Positions 28,607 to 38,805 are shown, numbered from the stretch's first letter. The stretch is 64,000 nucleotides of DNA from Niallia circulans NBRC 13626 (GCF_001591585.1 NZ_BCVE01000001.1:186001-250000), one strand, 5' to 3'. Translations and numbers: made by a program. The notes: a model not told the origin generated them from the sequence alone.

Positions 28607-28765
28607 TCAGTTATCCTTACAATTAAGTGCTCTAGTTATAAAAGCGAAATACATTACATACATACAAAAAGCCATAACTAACTGAATTCCTAACACGGAT
28701 ACGAAGGAAGCGCCGTGCGATTTTTCAGCAATTATGGCAAAAATAAAAACACTACGCCTAAGCAA
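28607..28765 (-). pseudogene. Hydrophobic 52-codon frame between the TPP riboswitch and thiM (possible gene remnant)
   Basis: A TTG-started frame reads LLRRSVFIFAIIAEKSHG, a membrane-like stretch, then CMYVMYFAFITRALNCKDN and stop. The only ATG with a good ribosome site (GGGAGGTG, ATG at 28779-28781) is one frame away and stops after seven codons. It could be the 3' end of a frameshifted transporter once controlled by the riboswitch, or chance. I do not recognise the family. Confidence 0.35.
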
Positions 28766-28773
28766 AGTGTTTT
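28745..28773 (-). terminator. Terminator of the TPP riboswitch expression platform
   Basis: Minus-strand AAAACACTTTGC/GCGTAGTGTTTT hairpin followed by TTATTTTT, immediately 3' of the aptamer. It would be formed when TPP is bound. Confidence 0.75.
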
Positions 28774-28785
28774 GATTCCATTACA

Positions 28786-28868
28786 CCTCCCTACGCTGGC
28801 ATTATCCAACAGGTTCATTCGGTCAATGGCAGACTAGCCATACTCTCAGCCTGTTTCCACAAGCCCCC
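28786..28868 (-). promoter_or_regulatory. TPP (THI-box) riboswitch aptamer
   Basis: The minus strand carries all conserved blocks: GGGGGCTT, ACAGGCTGAGA, TGACCGAATGAACCTG, GGATAATGCCAGCGTAGGGAG. The variable P3 arm is short. It should shut down the downstream thi transcript when thiamine pyrophosphate is plentiful. Confidence 0.95.
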
Positions 28869-28934
28869 GCTTTATATTTAATTGAATTCTCTTAAATTTT
28901 AACGAAAAAATAGGAATAATGCAAGAATGGCAGC

Positions 28935-29714
28935 CTAATAGTCTAATGCATATAAGTAATCTTCTGCTGGTGCTATCGTTTCTTCGGCCTTTTCCAGCTT
29001 AATAATAGGCATTATTTGACCTTCATATTCTTTCTTTTCCAAGGTTCCTGTTATCACATACCATTGATTACTTTGTAATTCACCAACATCTCCCTCCATC
29101 ATATAACCAAACAATCCTAAATCTGCAATACAATGGGTCATAACATATCTTGCAATAACTGCTTGATTATCGGTGAAGGCTTTTTCTCGATGAATAAAAC
29201 CAGTAATCATCACTTTTTTTCCTGCCATATCGTTTAAATTTGTATGAATCATGTCCATTGTCTGCAAATAATTGTCATCTTCGATTGTAATCATATCTTC
29301 TTCCCCTAAGGTCTTGAGCTGACCTTGACTAGCAGAAAAAGTTTGTCCTTGCTCAAATTGAATATTTGGAAGTATACTTTTATCAATCGACATGTCTTGT
29401 AAGGTAAAAAACAACATCAAGGGGCTAATAAATAGAAGATAGGAAAAAGTAAGCTTCAGGAAAGAGGCATTCTCATCACATACATCACAATCACAATCGG
29501 CCCCCTTTAAATTACTATTTAACAACCGGAAAAATCCAAGAAAAAACATCAATATCATCGTTATACCTAGTAATGGCACCATTTTGGGGGCAACAAGCTG
29601 TCCTACATCTCCTGTCACCAATAACTTAAAAATAAGGAGACTGAAGCCAATCAGTACAATTCCTTGCAGTTCGTTTGCTAACTGCCAGGTTGGACTCCAT
29701 TTGATTTTCACCAT
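28935..29714 (-). CDS. TIGR03943-family putative permease subunit (YcgQ-like)
   Basis: 259 residues. Three N-terminal helices surround a DCDCDVCDE cysteine/aspartate stretch. A soluble C-terminal domain follows (VMITGFIHREK, ARYVMTHCIADLGLFGYM, and QWYVITGTLEKKEYEGQIMPIIKLEK, an OB-like strand pattern). The family always pairs with the neighbouring permease. It is third in the CobW-permease-TIGR03943 operon. The acidic/cysteine motif suggests metal handling, which is inference. Confidence 0.85.
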   Translation of the reverse strand: MVKIKWSPTWQLANELQGIVLIGFSLLIFKLLVTGDVGQLVAPKMVPLLGITMILMFFLGFFRLLNSNLKGADCDCDVCDENASFLKLTFSYLLFISPLMLFFTLQDMSIDKSILPNIQFEQGQTFSASQGQLKTLGEEDMITIEDDNYLQTMDMIHTNLNDMAGKKVMITGFIHREKAFTDNQAVIARYVMTHCIADLGLFGYMMEGDVGELQSNQWYVITGTLEKKEYEGQIMPIIKLEKAEETIAPAEDYLYALDY

Positions 29715-29732
29715 TTTTCCTCCTTATATGTG

Positions 29733-30767
29733 TCATGAAAACAAAATGAATCGTGAAGCTAGCGAAAGTAAGAAGACAACTATTGTAACTATCATAATAA
29801 ATACGAATACAAATTTCATGCGAAAAGAAGCCATCATGACAAATGTATTTTTAAAATCAAGGATTGGTCCAAAAACTAAAAAACCAATAATCGCTTCAGG
29901 GGTAAACATCTTGGCAAAGGAAGCTGCTACGAAAGCATCTGCCTCTGAGCAAAGTGACAGCACATACGCTAGCCCCATCATTACTGCTGTACCTTCAATT
30001 GGTGATTCCCCCGCCTGCATGATATAACTATCCTTTAAATATACCTGAGCAACACTTGCAAATACTGCTCCAATAATGAAATATTTCCCGATCGTAAAGA
30101 ATTCATGACAAGTATGATGCAAAATTCCTTTCCATTTAGAATCTCCTTTGTTTTCATTAATAGGAACGGCTGCCATTAAATCTTCCCTTTGTGTTTTTAA
30201 TACCTTTTGTTTCGAAAAAAAGAAATAAATAATGAGACTCACTATAATGGCTGCCAATATGCAAATGATAAAACGTCCGTATGCAATCGATAAATTATCT
30301 TGGAAGGCATAGTATGTACTGCCAAAAACGATAAAATTAAGAATTGGCGCTCCCATTAACAAGACAACACCAATATGGACAGGAATTCCTTTTTGAATTA
30401 ATCTGCGAACAACTGGAATAATGGCACATTCACAGACTGGTGTAATCACTGCAGCAATTAAAGCAGCACCAATGGCCGCTATTGGGTTTTTCGGCATAAT
30501 TCTAGCAATATACTCTTCTGAAATATAAATATTAATTATAGAGGAGGCGATGGCACCTAATAATAAAAACGGAAGTGCCTCAAGCAAAATCCCAAGAAAT
30601 AACACAAAAATAGTTTTTATTTGATCTGGCAATGCGAAGCTCCATTGCTTTGCCACATAAAGATCCCCGAAAAAAAATAGATACATTAAAGCGATAAATA
30701 AGCAAAAGATAAAAATATCCTTCATACGAGTTGGGATAGACATAGCATACTCCTTTTCTTCCATCAT
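29733..30767 (-). CDS. UPF0718/DUF318 family permease (YcgR-like)
   Basis: 344 residues with about eight to ten helices in two repeated halves. Conserved blocks are VTPVCECAIIPVVRRLIQKGIPVHIGVVLLMGAPILN and LSLCSEADAFVAASF, where the paired Cys/Glu/Asp motifs sit within helices. B. subtilis YcgR is the closest remembered relative. The function is not established; the operon with a CobW GTPase suggests metal-related transport. Confidence 0.85.
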   Translation of the reverse strand: MMEEKEYAMSIPTRMKDIFIFCLFIALMYLFFFGDLYVAKQWSFALPDQIKTIFVLFLGILLEALPFLLLGAIASSIINIYISEEYIARIMPKNPIAAIGAALIAAVITPVCECAIIPVVRRLIQKGIPVHIGVVLLMGAPILNFIVFGSTYYAFQDNLSIAYGRFIICILAAIIVSLIIYFFFSKQKVLKTQREDLMAAVPINENKGDSKWKGILHHTCHEFFTIGKYFIIGAVFASVAQVYLKDSYIMQAGESPIEGTAVMMGLAYVLSLCSEADAFVAASFAKMFTPEAIIGFLVFGPILDFKNTFVMMASFRMKFVFVFIMIVTIVVFLLSLASRFILFS

Positions 30768-30821
30768 TTATCCTTATATAGTTTATATCTATGCTTGTCC
30801 TATCCTATCTATGCAAAAATA

Positions 30822-30853
30822 GTGTATCTTATGATAGATTCGATAAGATACAC
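30822..30853 (-). other. Perfect inverted repeat between CobW and permease genes
   Basis: GTGTATCTTAT, ten bases, ATAAGATACAC: 11 perfectly paired bases in the 96-base gap. On the minus strand the stem is followed by TATTTTTGC, so it may be a weak terminator that lowers permease expression relative to the GTPase. It could also be an operator for an internal promoter. Confidence 0.7.
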
Positions 30854-30863
30854 AAAGAAAGTA

Positions 30864-31781
30864 TTATAGAATTACTTTTTCAGGTAATTTTTCACCTATT
30901 AAAATGATCTCTCCTTTTCGATTAGGAAGATATTCCTTTACTTTTTGCCATTCTAGCAAACCAGAAGCATATTGAAAATGATACCAAGAATGATCATCAC
31001 TATTTTTGATTGTTCCTTTAGCTCGCATTAACTTATCTTGATTATTTTTTAAGAAATCTCGTAATTCGCTTTTCGTCATAGGGGTTGTTTGAACTATTTT
31101 CATTGCTTTAATATGATGATGGTGATGATGACGCGAAATAGATTGGTCTTTGATTTTAGTACCTTCCTGTTTTTCCAAATATGCTGTTACTCCATGGCCA
31201 TAGTTACTATGTAATAATGGAGCATCAGGATTTATCTTTCTAATTCGCTTTTCCACCTTTTCAACAGCAAGCTTGCTTGAAAGCTGATCGATTTTATTTA
31301 GGACTAATACTGTTCCATTCTCAATTTGCTCTTTCTGCAGCTGCCTCACTTCTTTGCTGCTTGAAAAAATACTTGTGTATTCCGTAAAATGCAAGCTGTC
31401 AATTAAACAAATACTTTCAACGATCTCAAAAGTATCTTTATATTGCTGTTCCTTGAATGTCTCCATTATTTCGGAAGGATTTGCTACTCCAGTCCCTTCT
31501 AGCAACACAATTTCAATGTTCTCTTTATGCAATGTTACAGTTAATTCATCAAGTGTTGATCTCAAATCTTCTTTGATTGAACAACAGACACATCCATTTA
31601 ACAATTCATAGAGTGACTCCTCTTTAAAAAGATGTTTTTCGATATTTGTTTCCCCAAGTTCATTCAATATAATGGCATACTTTTTATTTTTCCCTTTAAA
31701 ATACTCCATACAGTTTAATAGAGTTGTCGTTTTTCCGCTCCCAAGGAACCCATTTATTAAATAAACTTTGATTTTTTTCAT
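30864..31781 (-). CDS. CobW/COG0523 G3E-family GTPase with His-rich loop
   Basis: 305 residues. Walker A is GFLGSGKTT, the metal-binding CxCC motif is NGCVCCSIKEDL, the guanine-specificity motif is LNKID, and the C-terminal CobW_C domain is short. Near residue 216 is an uninterrupted HHHHHH run typical of metallochaperones for zinc or cobalt/nickel. It heads the operon with the two permease genes. No Zur box is present upstream, unlike the second CobW protein at 52 kb; an 8-base GCATAAAG inverted repeat lies near its promoter. Confidence 0.9.
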   Translation of the reverse strand: MKKIKVYLINGFLGSGKTTTLLNCMEYFKGKNKKYAIILNELGETNIEKHLFKEESLYELLNGCVCCSIKEDLRSTLDELTVTLHKENIEIVLLEGTGVANPSEIMETFKEQQYKDTFEIVESICLIDSLHFTEYTSIFSSSKEVRQLQKEQIENGTVLVLNKIDQLSSKLAVEKVEKRIRKINPDAPLLHSNYGHGVTAYLEKQEGTKIKDQSISRHHHHHHIKAMKIVQTTPMTKSELRDFLKNNQDKLMRAKGTIKNSDDHSWYHFQYASGLLEWQKVKEYLPNRKGEIILIGEKLPEKVIL

Positions 31782-31845
31782 GAAAATACCTCCCGCATAT
31801 AAAGCCTAACGCTACTTTATGCAAGAGGTACTTTTCATATGACGA

Positions 31846-33828
31846 TTAATAGGTAAATAGATGAAGATTTCGTTTGAGTTGTTCCGCCATATTCAATAAA
31901 TTCTTTGCAGAACCTGAAATTTCTTCGATAGCAGCCAGCTGTTCTTCCGTTAAGGATACAACCTCTTCAGAAGAAGTCGAATTATCAGAGGCAATCTTTG
32001 CTAATTCTCCTGCTGTGATGCTTACCTCTTTTAGTGTGCTTGCCATATCATTTGAAGTTTCCGTAACTTTTTGAATATGTGGTGTCATTTCCTTCATACT
32101 ATGTACAATTTCTTGAAATCTTGTATGCGATTCATCCGTTACTTCTAATCCTGCTTGAACAGCTCGTGACACCTCTGCCATTCTTTGAACTGTATTCTCA
32201 GTTGTTTTTTGTACATCTGTAATTAATTGCGAAATATTACTCGCAAATTGTCCAGACTGCTCCGCAAGTTTACGTACTTCATTCGCTACAACAGCAAACC
32301 CTTTGCCTTTCTCCCCCGCCCTTGCTGCTTCTATTGCTGCGTTTAGTGCCAGAAGATTCGTTTGTTCGGAGATAGTAGTAATGCTTTCTGTTATTTTTTC
32401 GATATGCTTAGATTGTTCTACGAGTTCTTTAATCATTTTATTTGATTCAGCAACTGTCCCATTGATTACATGCATTTGTTCCAGTGTTGCTTTTATGGAG
32501 TTCCCTCCTGCATATGCTTTTTCTATCGTGCCTGTCGAAAGATCTGAAACCTCTTTGCTAAAAACAACGATTTGATTTGTTCCTTTTAAAACAGACTTAA
32601 GACTATCGACATTATTATCCAAACCTTTAGTCTGAATTTCGGCACCACCAGCGACTTGCTGAATAGTATTGGTTACATGCTCTGATGCAATAGTCACCTC
32701 ATTCGCACTTGCTGTTAACTGACCAGCACTTGCCGCTACATTCTCGGAACTTTGCTCGATATTGCTAATAAGCTCTCGTAAATTATTCTGCATCGTATGA
32801 AATGCTGCTGCCACATCGCCAATTTCATCTTTAGCGGCCATGTTAATGGCCGTTGTTAAATTACCTTTACTCACTGTAATGGCTTGTTCTTTCAATTTTT
32901 TAATTGGTTTGATAATAGAGGAAACAATCACCATCATCATGATCCCTCCAATAATAATAGAGACGGCTAATATCCCTGTTATCGCATACAAAAGACCTTT
33001 TGTATGATTGACAATTTCTGATTTTTCCATCGTTCCTGCTAACTTCCATCCAGTTAACTTATTTGTCTGAAAAACCATTTTCCGACTAATCTTGTCTGCT
33101 GAATAATCCAATGTGCCAGCTTGTCGGTCATAAAGTGTTTCATAATAGGAGGCTTTCACCACACCCCCTTGTTTTTCATCGGGATGAACAATAAACCGTT
33201 TCTTTTGATCAAGTAAGATGACATAGCCTTCTTTTCCAAATGTTATTTCACCTGCGAGTTCTGCTAAGTAATCTAAATTCATGGTTACTGCCATAACGCC
33301 TGCATTATCTGCAATCGTTTTTCCAATGGTAATAACCATCTTTTTAGAAACTGGGGAAAGATAAGGATCCATGATAACTGCTTCTCCTGGTTTATTAACA
33401 GCCGCTTTATACCAATCTCTCAACCTTGGATCCATATGATCATTATTTTCCTCCATAGACTTCTGAAAAAGCTTTCCATCATTTGTTCCAATATAGATAC
33501 TAGAAACTTCAGGATGGACTTGGCTATACTGCTCAATGGTTTTCTGCAGACTTTCCGGATCTTTTTCTAATAGTTCTTTCGTCATTGTTTCTGTTAATGC
33601 TGACACATCATAAATTTTTTCAGACATTAAATTGGTTATACTCTTATCCAGCATGTTTAAATTAGTACTCGCATTGCTTATAAAATCTTTTTCCATCTGC
33701 TTGTTTGCATATAAAAAAGAAAATGCACCAATTAAGATACTCGGAATTAATAGCATTGCTAAAAAGGAAATAATAAGCTTCTTTTTTAACGGAACTCCTT
33801 TTCTTTTATGAATAAGAATTTTTTTCAA
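31846..33828 (-). CDS. Methyl-accepting chemotaxis protein with dCache sensor
   Basis: 660 residues from a TTG start behind AGAGGGG (an upstream ATG at 33861 lacks a ribosome site). Order: N-terminal helix ([23 protein letters not shown]), extracellular double-Cache domain, second helix ([24 protein letters not shown]), HAMP, and a long cytoplasmic coiled coil. The CheA/CheW hairpin tip is [38 protein letters not shown]. Signals to the flagellar motor. The ligand is unknown; dCache domains often bind amino acids. Confidence 0.93.
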   Translation of the reverse strand: MKKILIHKRKGVPLKKKLIISFLAMLLIPSILIGAFSFLYANKQMEKDFISNASTNLNMLDKSITNLMSEKIYDVSALTETMTKELLEKDPESLQKTIEQYSQVHPEVSSIYIGTNDGKLFQKSMEENNDHMDPRLRDWYKAAVNKPGEAVIMDPYLSPVSKKMVITIGKTIADNAGVMAVTMNLDYLAELAGEITFGKEGYVILLDQKKRFIVHPDEKQGGVVKASYYETLYDRQAGTLDYSADKISRKMVFQTNKLTGWKLAGTMEKSEIVNHTKGLLYAITGILAVSIIIGGIMMMVIVSSIIKPIKKLKEQAITVSKGNLTTAINMAAKDEIGDVAAAFHTMQNNLRELISNIEQSSENVAASAGQLTASANEVTIASEHVTNTIQQVAGGAEIQTKGLDNNVDSLKSVLKGTNQIVVFSKEVSDLSTGTIEKAYAGGNSIKATLEQMHVINGTVAESNKMIKELVEQSKHIEKITESITTISEQTNLLALNAAIEAARAGEKGKGFAVVANEVRKLAEQSGQFASNISQLITDVQKTTENTVQRMAEVSRAVQAGLEVTDESHTRFQEIVHSMKEMTPHIQKVTETSNDMASTLKEVSITAGELAKIASDNSTSSEEVVSLTEEQLAAIEEISGSAKNLLNMAEQLKRNLHLFTY

Positions 33829-34043
33829 CGTAATCGCCCCTCTCTTTGTATACGCATACATTCTTAAAAGAAAAAAAAGGTAATTCTTTCTGCCCTCTTA
33901 TTTTACAATAGATAGGCGATGATTCCTATGTCATTTGACCTGTTTTTTATTTGTTACTCGTTAACATTTTATCCTGTCATAAATGTAATCTTTATGTTTA
34001 ATTGTACGTTAATGGAAACTCTTAAAATATTGGAGGAATTCAT

Positions 34044-34597
34044 ATGAAGGATGAAACGATAAAGATTGGTATTGGTGCTGGGGAATACAGGAATAATCCT
34101 GGCTGGATTCATACTCAGGAAGATGAGCTTAACTTATTATGGACGATTCAACTTGGCTACAGTTTGTAAAATGTTCCATAGACGCTATTTTAGCGGAACA
34201 TGTATGGGAGCATCTCACCTTTAAGGAAGGCGTTCAAGCAGCCTCACTTTGCTATCAATATTTGAACCCAGGAGGTTATATTCGCTGTGCTGTACCAGAT
34301 GGCTTCTTTCCGGATGAATCGTATCAACGAATAGTGCAAATCGGAGGGCCAGGGCCTAAACACCATCCTGCCTTCACTCATAAGATTGTTCATAATTATC
34401 AAACATTGTCAAAAATGTTTGAATTAGCAGGATTCGAAGTACATTTATTGGAGTATTGTGATGAAGAAGGTATTTTTCATGAAAATGAATGGCACGGAAA
34501 AGATGGCGTGATTTTCAGGTCCAAAAAATATGATCCAAGAAATAACGGGGAAAAGCTTTTATTTCCTTCTCTTATACTCGATGCATGGAAAAGATAA
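34044..34597 (+). pseudogene. SAM-dependent methyltransferase-like protein broken by a frameshift
   Basis: The ATG at 34044 with TGGAGGAATT reads MKDETIKIGIGAGEYRNN, continues to ELNLL, then runs into a stop. The rest, in another frame from 34139, reads DDSTWLQFVKCSIDAILAEHVWEHLTFKEG, YLNPGGYIRCAVPDGFFPDE, and on to a normal end. Losing one base near 34136-34139 explains the break. AEHVWEHL and LNPGGYIRCAVPD are standard class-I methyltransferase blocks. Substrate unknown. Confidence 0.85.
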
Positions 34598-34642
34598 TGA
34601 AAAATTAACCAGTGCATTCCCTTATAAATATCAAGCTGGAAT

Positions 34643-34684
34643 AAAAAGCAAATTCATCGAGAAATATCCTCTGAATTTGCTTTT
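34643..34684. terminator. Bidirectional terminator between methyltransferase relic and pnkp
   Basis: AAAAGCAAATTCA pairs with TGAATTTGCTTTT across a 15-base loop between convergent genes. Confidence 0.9.
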
Positions 34685-34688
34685 CATC

Positions 34689-37289
34689 TTATAATCTTGC
34701 ATCAATCGGATCTTCTTCCAAAGCCAATGTTGCAAGGACACATTCATGAATTCTTTCCAATGACTCGAACTGAATAAAACGATTGATACCTTCTATTCCT
34801 AAAGCCAATTCCTTTAAGGCATTACGCTGCTTCTTACCTGTTTTGCGGTCTTTTAATCGTCTTAATTGATCCTTTTCTAAATAATCCATGCCATATATAA
34901 TTTGAAGATATTTCTGTCCTCTTACTTTAATGGCTGGTTGAAGTAATTTTCCCTTTGGATTTCTCGCAAGAAAATGATAAGGTTTAAAGATAACCCCTTC
35001 ATGACCATCTGTCGTAATCTCTTCCCACCAGCTGACAGCTTTCTTTAATGATTCATCATCATTTACAATCAGATAATCTGTTTTCATAAAAAGACTGCTA
35101 ATTGTGCTGAAATATTCGTTCTGCTCCATATGCCACTGATGTGTTTGATGAAAATAACTTTCGTTGCTATGTGCAAGGATATGAAATGGAGCGATTTTTA
35201 TATCCTCTAATTGTTGAATTTCCCAACAATATTGATTGTACACTTCACTAAAACTTTGCGCATTTTGTCGCTTTTGTGCAAATTCTTCTACCCAGCCATG
35301 AACAGCCATGCCATTTTGCTGCGCACAAAGAAGCTGCTCGTAAATCTTGTCTCTATCCATCACGCTCATTTCAGCCACATGTGCGTATTGCTGAATAATT
35401 AAATCCTTTGCCTTTAAATTCCATGGAAGAATTTCAGCATCAAGCAATACCCAGTCAGTCTGATTCTCTTCAAAATAATTTACAGCTGCTAGATCATAAT
35501 GAAGCTTTGTCAGAATTTCCTCTTCAAGCTCTTTAGAAAAAAAAGCTCTCCCTGTTCTTGTATAAATTGTGCCTATGCTTCTTTTCCCAACATACTTTTC
35601 TGCTGCTTCTGGATTTTTAAATAACAAAAGTATCCCTCTGCTGCCCATATGCTTTTTCTCGACAACCATTTGATCTATCCCATTATCTTTGTAGTAATGA
35701 TAGGCATCGATCGGATGTTCCAGATATCCTTCGATTGTGGAAGTTTGCGGCGGAGGACTCATCGTTGGCGGTATATAGATTAACTCTTCCATGGGAATTG
35801 TAAAATGAGACACTTTGTCCATCGCTGCTTTCACATTATTTTGCGGACAGCTAATTTCTCCAAACGTATCTGTCCAAACACTATAACCATTAATAAATCG
35901 CTGAATATTCGGCAGGGCAAGCCTTGTTTCCTGCCATTTTTTCAATGGATTATCTTCTATTTGAGCATAATCCTTTTGAGCCTTAACCGATATAAATTCC
36001 CTTTCTGGATAACGAAAGGCCGTTAACTTTCCGCCAAAAACAACCCCTTGATCAATATTAATTGTATTATTCACAAAGAGCGGCTCTGGTTTCGGATCAT
36101 GTCCCCAAATAATTAATTCTTTCGATAGATGATTTCGGTACCAGTCTCCACGGATCGGCTTCCCGTCTGTGTCCATACCTAATGTTTCTCCATATCTCGT
36201 AAAATCAGAAATCGTATTTGATTGTTTGCCAATATAATGATCTTTTATCCCTGCATGGGCAACAACTGCTGTTTTCACACCATTTCTTGTCAGGACATAA
36301 TGGGAAGGTGAATGAAGAAGCATAGTTTTCCAATCTTCTCTTATTTTTTCTATCTGCTCCTCTGTATATGTAATGGAAAAGGAAGTAAACGCTTCTTTAA
36401 TCCATTCATCCCCATGACTTAGTGTCACTTTTTTCCCATCAAGCCATCTTGCTATTTTCCAACCATGGTTACTATCAATCATATACGCAAGATTATGGTT
36501 AATGTGGGCAGAGAAAAAGAAAAGTGCTTCTGCTGATTTTGGGCCGCGGCTCATAATATCCCCTACCGAAACAAATTTCCGACCTTCTGGATGGCGATAT
36601 AATCCATCATCATGTTTTATATATCCTAAACGTTCTAGCAATTCGTAACATTCATCCATACATCCATGAATATCTCCGATAATATCTAAGCCATTGTCAG
36701 CATTTAAATAGTACGAAGCTTCTACTGTTTCGATATTCACTGACTCGTCCCGATCTCTAATATAATATATTGCGTGATAGCTTTCCCTGTGGATTTTGCG
36801 GATTTCCTGACGCATTATTTCAAATTGTCTTTTTACCTTCCCTTTTCCTCTCGAATGGGTGCGCTTTTCGTCTCTTTCAAGGAGAACAGGTAAAGAGAGA
36901 TCAAAAACAATCGCTACTACAGGAACATGATATTTTTTTCCAAGAATTCGATATTTTTCCCGTTCTGCCTCTTTTAAATGGGTTGCATCGATATAGCTTC
37001 GCTTATTCAATGTCGCTCTTGCACTAATCATTTTTTCCATCATTTCAAAGGCAGCTCTTGAGATTTGGCTATATTCTTCCAACAAATTGGCAGCTACTTC
37101 TTTAGGCTGATTTGTCCAGTCTAAAAAGTCAATATTACTGACTAATTTCCGAAAATGATCGGAACTAATTACTTCTTCCGCTTGCAGAAAGCCTTTGTTT
37201 ATCCAATTTTCCAATGTTGTAGATTTGCCACTATTTGATGGTCCTATTAGTAAAACAATACTGTTATGGGGTATTAGAATCGTTTTCAT
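34689..37289 (-). CDS. pnkp: Polynucleotide kinase-phosphatase-ligase (bacterial RNA repair Pnkp)
   Basis: 866 residues, the full three-module length. The 5'-OH kinase has P-loop GPSNSGKST at 16-24. A metallophosphatase follows with GDIHGC (205-210), SVGDIMSRGP (241-250, in place of the usual GDLVDRGP), SNHGW (273-277) and SHGDE. The C-terminal adenylyltransferase has KHMGSRG with nucleotidyl Lys546. Heals and seals RNA cut by ribotoxins. Its start codon directly abuts the hen1 stop, so the two are co-translated, as in other bacterial Pnkp/Hen1 operons. Confidence 0.95.
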   Translation of the reverse strand: MKTILIPHNSIVLLIGPSNSGKSTTLENWINKGFLQAEEVISSDHFRKLVSNIDFLDWTNQPKEVAANLLEEYSQISRAAFEMMEKMISARATLNKRSYIDATHLKEAEREKYRILGKKYHVPVVAIVFDLSLPVLLERDEKRTHSRGKGKVKRQFEIMRQEIRKIHRESYHAIYYIRDRDESVNIETVEASYYLNADNGLDIIGDIHGCMDECYELLERLGYIKHDDGLYRHPEGRKFVSVGDIMSRGPKSAEALFFFSAHINHNLAYMIDSNHGWKIARWLDGKKVTLSHGDEWIKEAFTSFSITYTEEQIEKIREDWKTMLLHSPSHYVLTRNGVKTAVVAHAGIKDHYIGKQSNTISDFTRYGETLGMDTDGKPIRGDWYRNHLSKELIIWGHDPKPEPLFVNNTINIDQGVVFGGKLTAFRYPEREFISVKAQKDYAQIEDNPLKKWQETRLALPNIQRFINGYSVWTDTFGEISCPQNNVKAAMDKVSHFTIPMEELIYIPPTMSPPPQTSTIEGYLEHPIDAYHYYKDNGIDQMVVEKKHMGSRGILLLFKNPEAAEKYVGKRSIGTIYTRTGRAFFSKELEEEILTKLHYDLAAVNYFEENQTDWVLLDAEILPWNLKAKDLIIQQYAHVAEMSVMDRDKIYEQLLCAQQNGMAVHGWVEEFAQKRQNAQSFSEVYNQYCWEIQQLEDIKIAPFHILAHSNESYFHQTHQWHMEQNEYFSTISSLFMKTDYLIVNDDESLKKAVSWWEEITTDGHEGVIFKPYHFLARNPKGKLLQPAIKVRGQKYLQIIYGMDYLEKDQLRRLKDRKTGKKQRNALKELALGIEGINRFIQFESLERIHECVLATLALEEDPIDARL

Positions 37290-38651
37290 TTATCCACCTC
37301 TTTTCTGCGAAAATATGACCATCTGTGTAGGATAGCCGTAACCTTCTACATATTCGCCTATCCCATCGATTTGCGCCTTATAATTAGCATGACTTTCCCA
37401 ATACTTGGTCCATTCTTTAAACTGTTGCTGCGTCCATTCAAAGCGATGGTCGCTGTGCCTTTTTGCCTCATTCATATCATATACAGCATTGTAATCTTGA
37501 TTTGGTGTTGTCACAATTACATGATAAGGCTTGTATTTTGTAAAAATGGTGTCAAATATCTTCCCTAATCGATTTTCGTCAATGTGCTCGATGACTTCAC
37601 AGAGAATAAAGATATCTTTCTTTTCCAATTCACTATCATAATAAAATAAAGAGCCCCATTTAAAAGTTGGAAGAAGAAAGTCAGGCTTACCCACTAATGC
37701 CTCGATTCTTTTTTTAGCTTTTAACTGTTCTCGTTCAGAAGGTTCTACTGCGACAAGTTCTTCTATTCCCCTTATAAAGCCTAATTGGGCCGTTAACTTT
37801 CCTTCTCCAGCCCCCATATCCACAATTCGGCTATTATGCGGAAGCCCTTTTACAGTTTCTATAATTTTCTCATAACGCCACTGATTTAAGCTTTTCTTTT
37901 TTGTCAAAGGTGCTTGTTTTTCCTTTGAAGGCTTTGATTCTATTAACCTTGATTTTTCTATTAAATCTGAAAAAATAAGCGATTCCTTTATAATCTCATT
38001 TCTTTTCGGATGGAAGGAAAGCCATCCTTCTCCATATCGCTTCAGCTTATCCACTTCTTTTTCATCAATATAATAATGTTTATATTGGTCCATTACCGGA
38101 ATCAGCACAAACAAATGGCGGAAACAGTCTTGAATCGTCTGATTTGCCTTCAGCGTAATAAATTTTGCTGAACTTTTTTTCGCGAATGACGCTGGTAAAA
38201 GTACCTTTCCATTTTCGATCGTAAGCTCGTATCCTAATGGTTCAAAGAGTCCTGCTAATTCATGATTGGTTAACTTGGTGGATAACGGTCCAAATGTAAT
38301 TTCTAATGGAAAAGAATAGTTCACCCACTCTTTAAATTCATCTTTTGGCTTTCCATTCAATGCAGTTCCAACTGCTTTTCGTAAAACCGAGCAGAAAATA
38401 CTGCTGACAGCACTTTCTCTATCATTAATATAATGCGTAATAGACGAAAAATTAGTTTGATTTTTCGTCAATTCCATATTATCTACTGTAACGAAAAATA
38501 ATATATGGACTTCATGCTCCTCGTTTTTGGTAAAAACAATGCGCACTAACCCGCCCTTTTCTTTTCTTTCATATAAGTTATGGGGATTTTTAGCAATAAG
38601 ATGGGAGACCATCCTAGCATGCTCGCCATATACCTTTAGACTTATTTGCAT
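37290..38651 (-). CDS. hen1: 3'-terminal RNA ribose 2'-O-methyltransferase Hen1
   Basis: 453 residues. The N-terminal half is the Pnkp ligase-activating domain of bacterial Hen1. The C-terminal half is a methyltransferase: SAM loop VDMGAGEG at 277-284, metal site E352xxE355-H356 in CEVIEHID, and further His in HSDHRFEW (399-406). It marks the 2'-OH at a repair junction so that the sealed RNA resists a second cut. It heads the hen1-pnkp operon with an AGAGGTGAG ribosome site. Confidence 0.95.
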   Translation of the reverse strand: MQISLKVYGEHARMVSHLIAKNPHNLYERKEKGGLVRIVFTKNEEHEVHILFFVTVDNMELTKNQTNFSSITHYINDRESAVSSIFCSVLRKAVGTALNGKPKDEFKEWVNYSFPLEITFGPLSTKLTNHELAGLFEPLGYELTIENGKVLLPASFAKKSSAKFITLKANQTIQDCFRHLFVLIPVMDQYKHYYIDEKEVDKLKRYGEGWLSFHPKRNEIIKESLIFSDLIEKSRLIESKPSKEKQAPLTKKKSLNQWRYEKIIETVKGLPHNSRIVDMGAGEGKLTAQLGFIRGIEELVAVEPSEREQLKAKKRIEALVGKPDFLLPTFKWGSLFYYDSELEKKDIFILCEVIEHIDENRLGKIFDTIFTKYKPYHVIVTTPNQDYNAVYDMNEAKRHSDHRFEWTQQQFKEWTKYWESHANYKAQIDGIGEYVEGYGYPTQMVIFSQKRGG

Positions 38652-38805
38652 ATACTCACCTCTTTTTCTCTTAAAACCATTTGAATACTATTTTACCATA
38701 TTTTTCTTTACAGAATTGTGCATATTTTATCTATAATTAAATAATGACTTTTTTGAAAACAATACAGATTTTTAATAGGGGTAATTGGCTGTTTTTCATA
38801 AAAAA

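Noticed and set aside
31782-31850. Zur or Fur box upstream of the first CobW gene
   Set aside because: Only an 8-base GCATAAAG inverted repeat is present; it does not fit either consensus.
34036-34200. Programmed ribosomal frameshift in the methyltransferase
   Set aside because: No slippery heptamer or downstream pseudoknot is evident at the break; a simple base loss is more likely.
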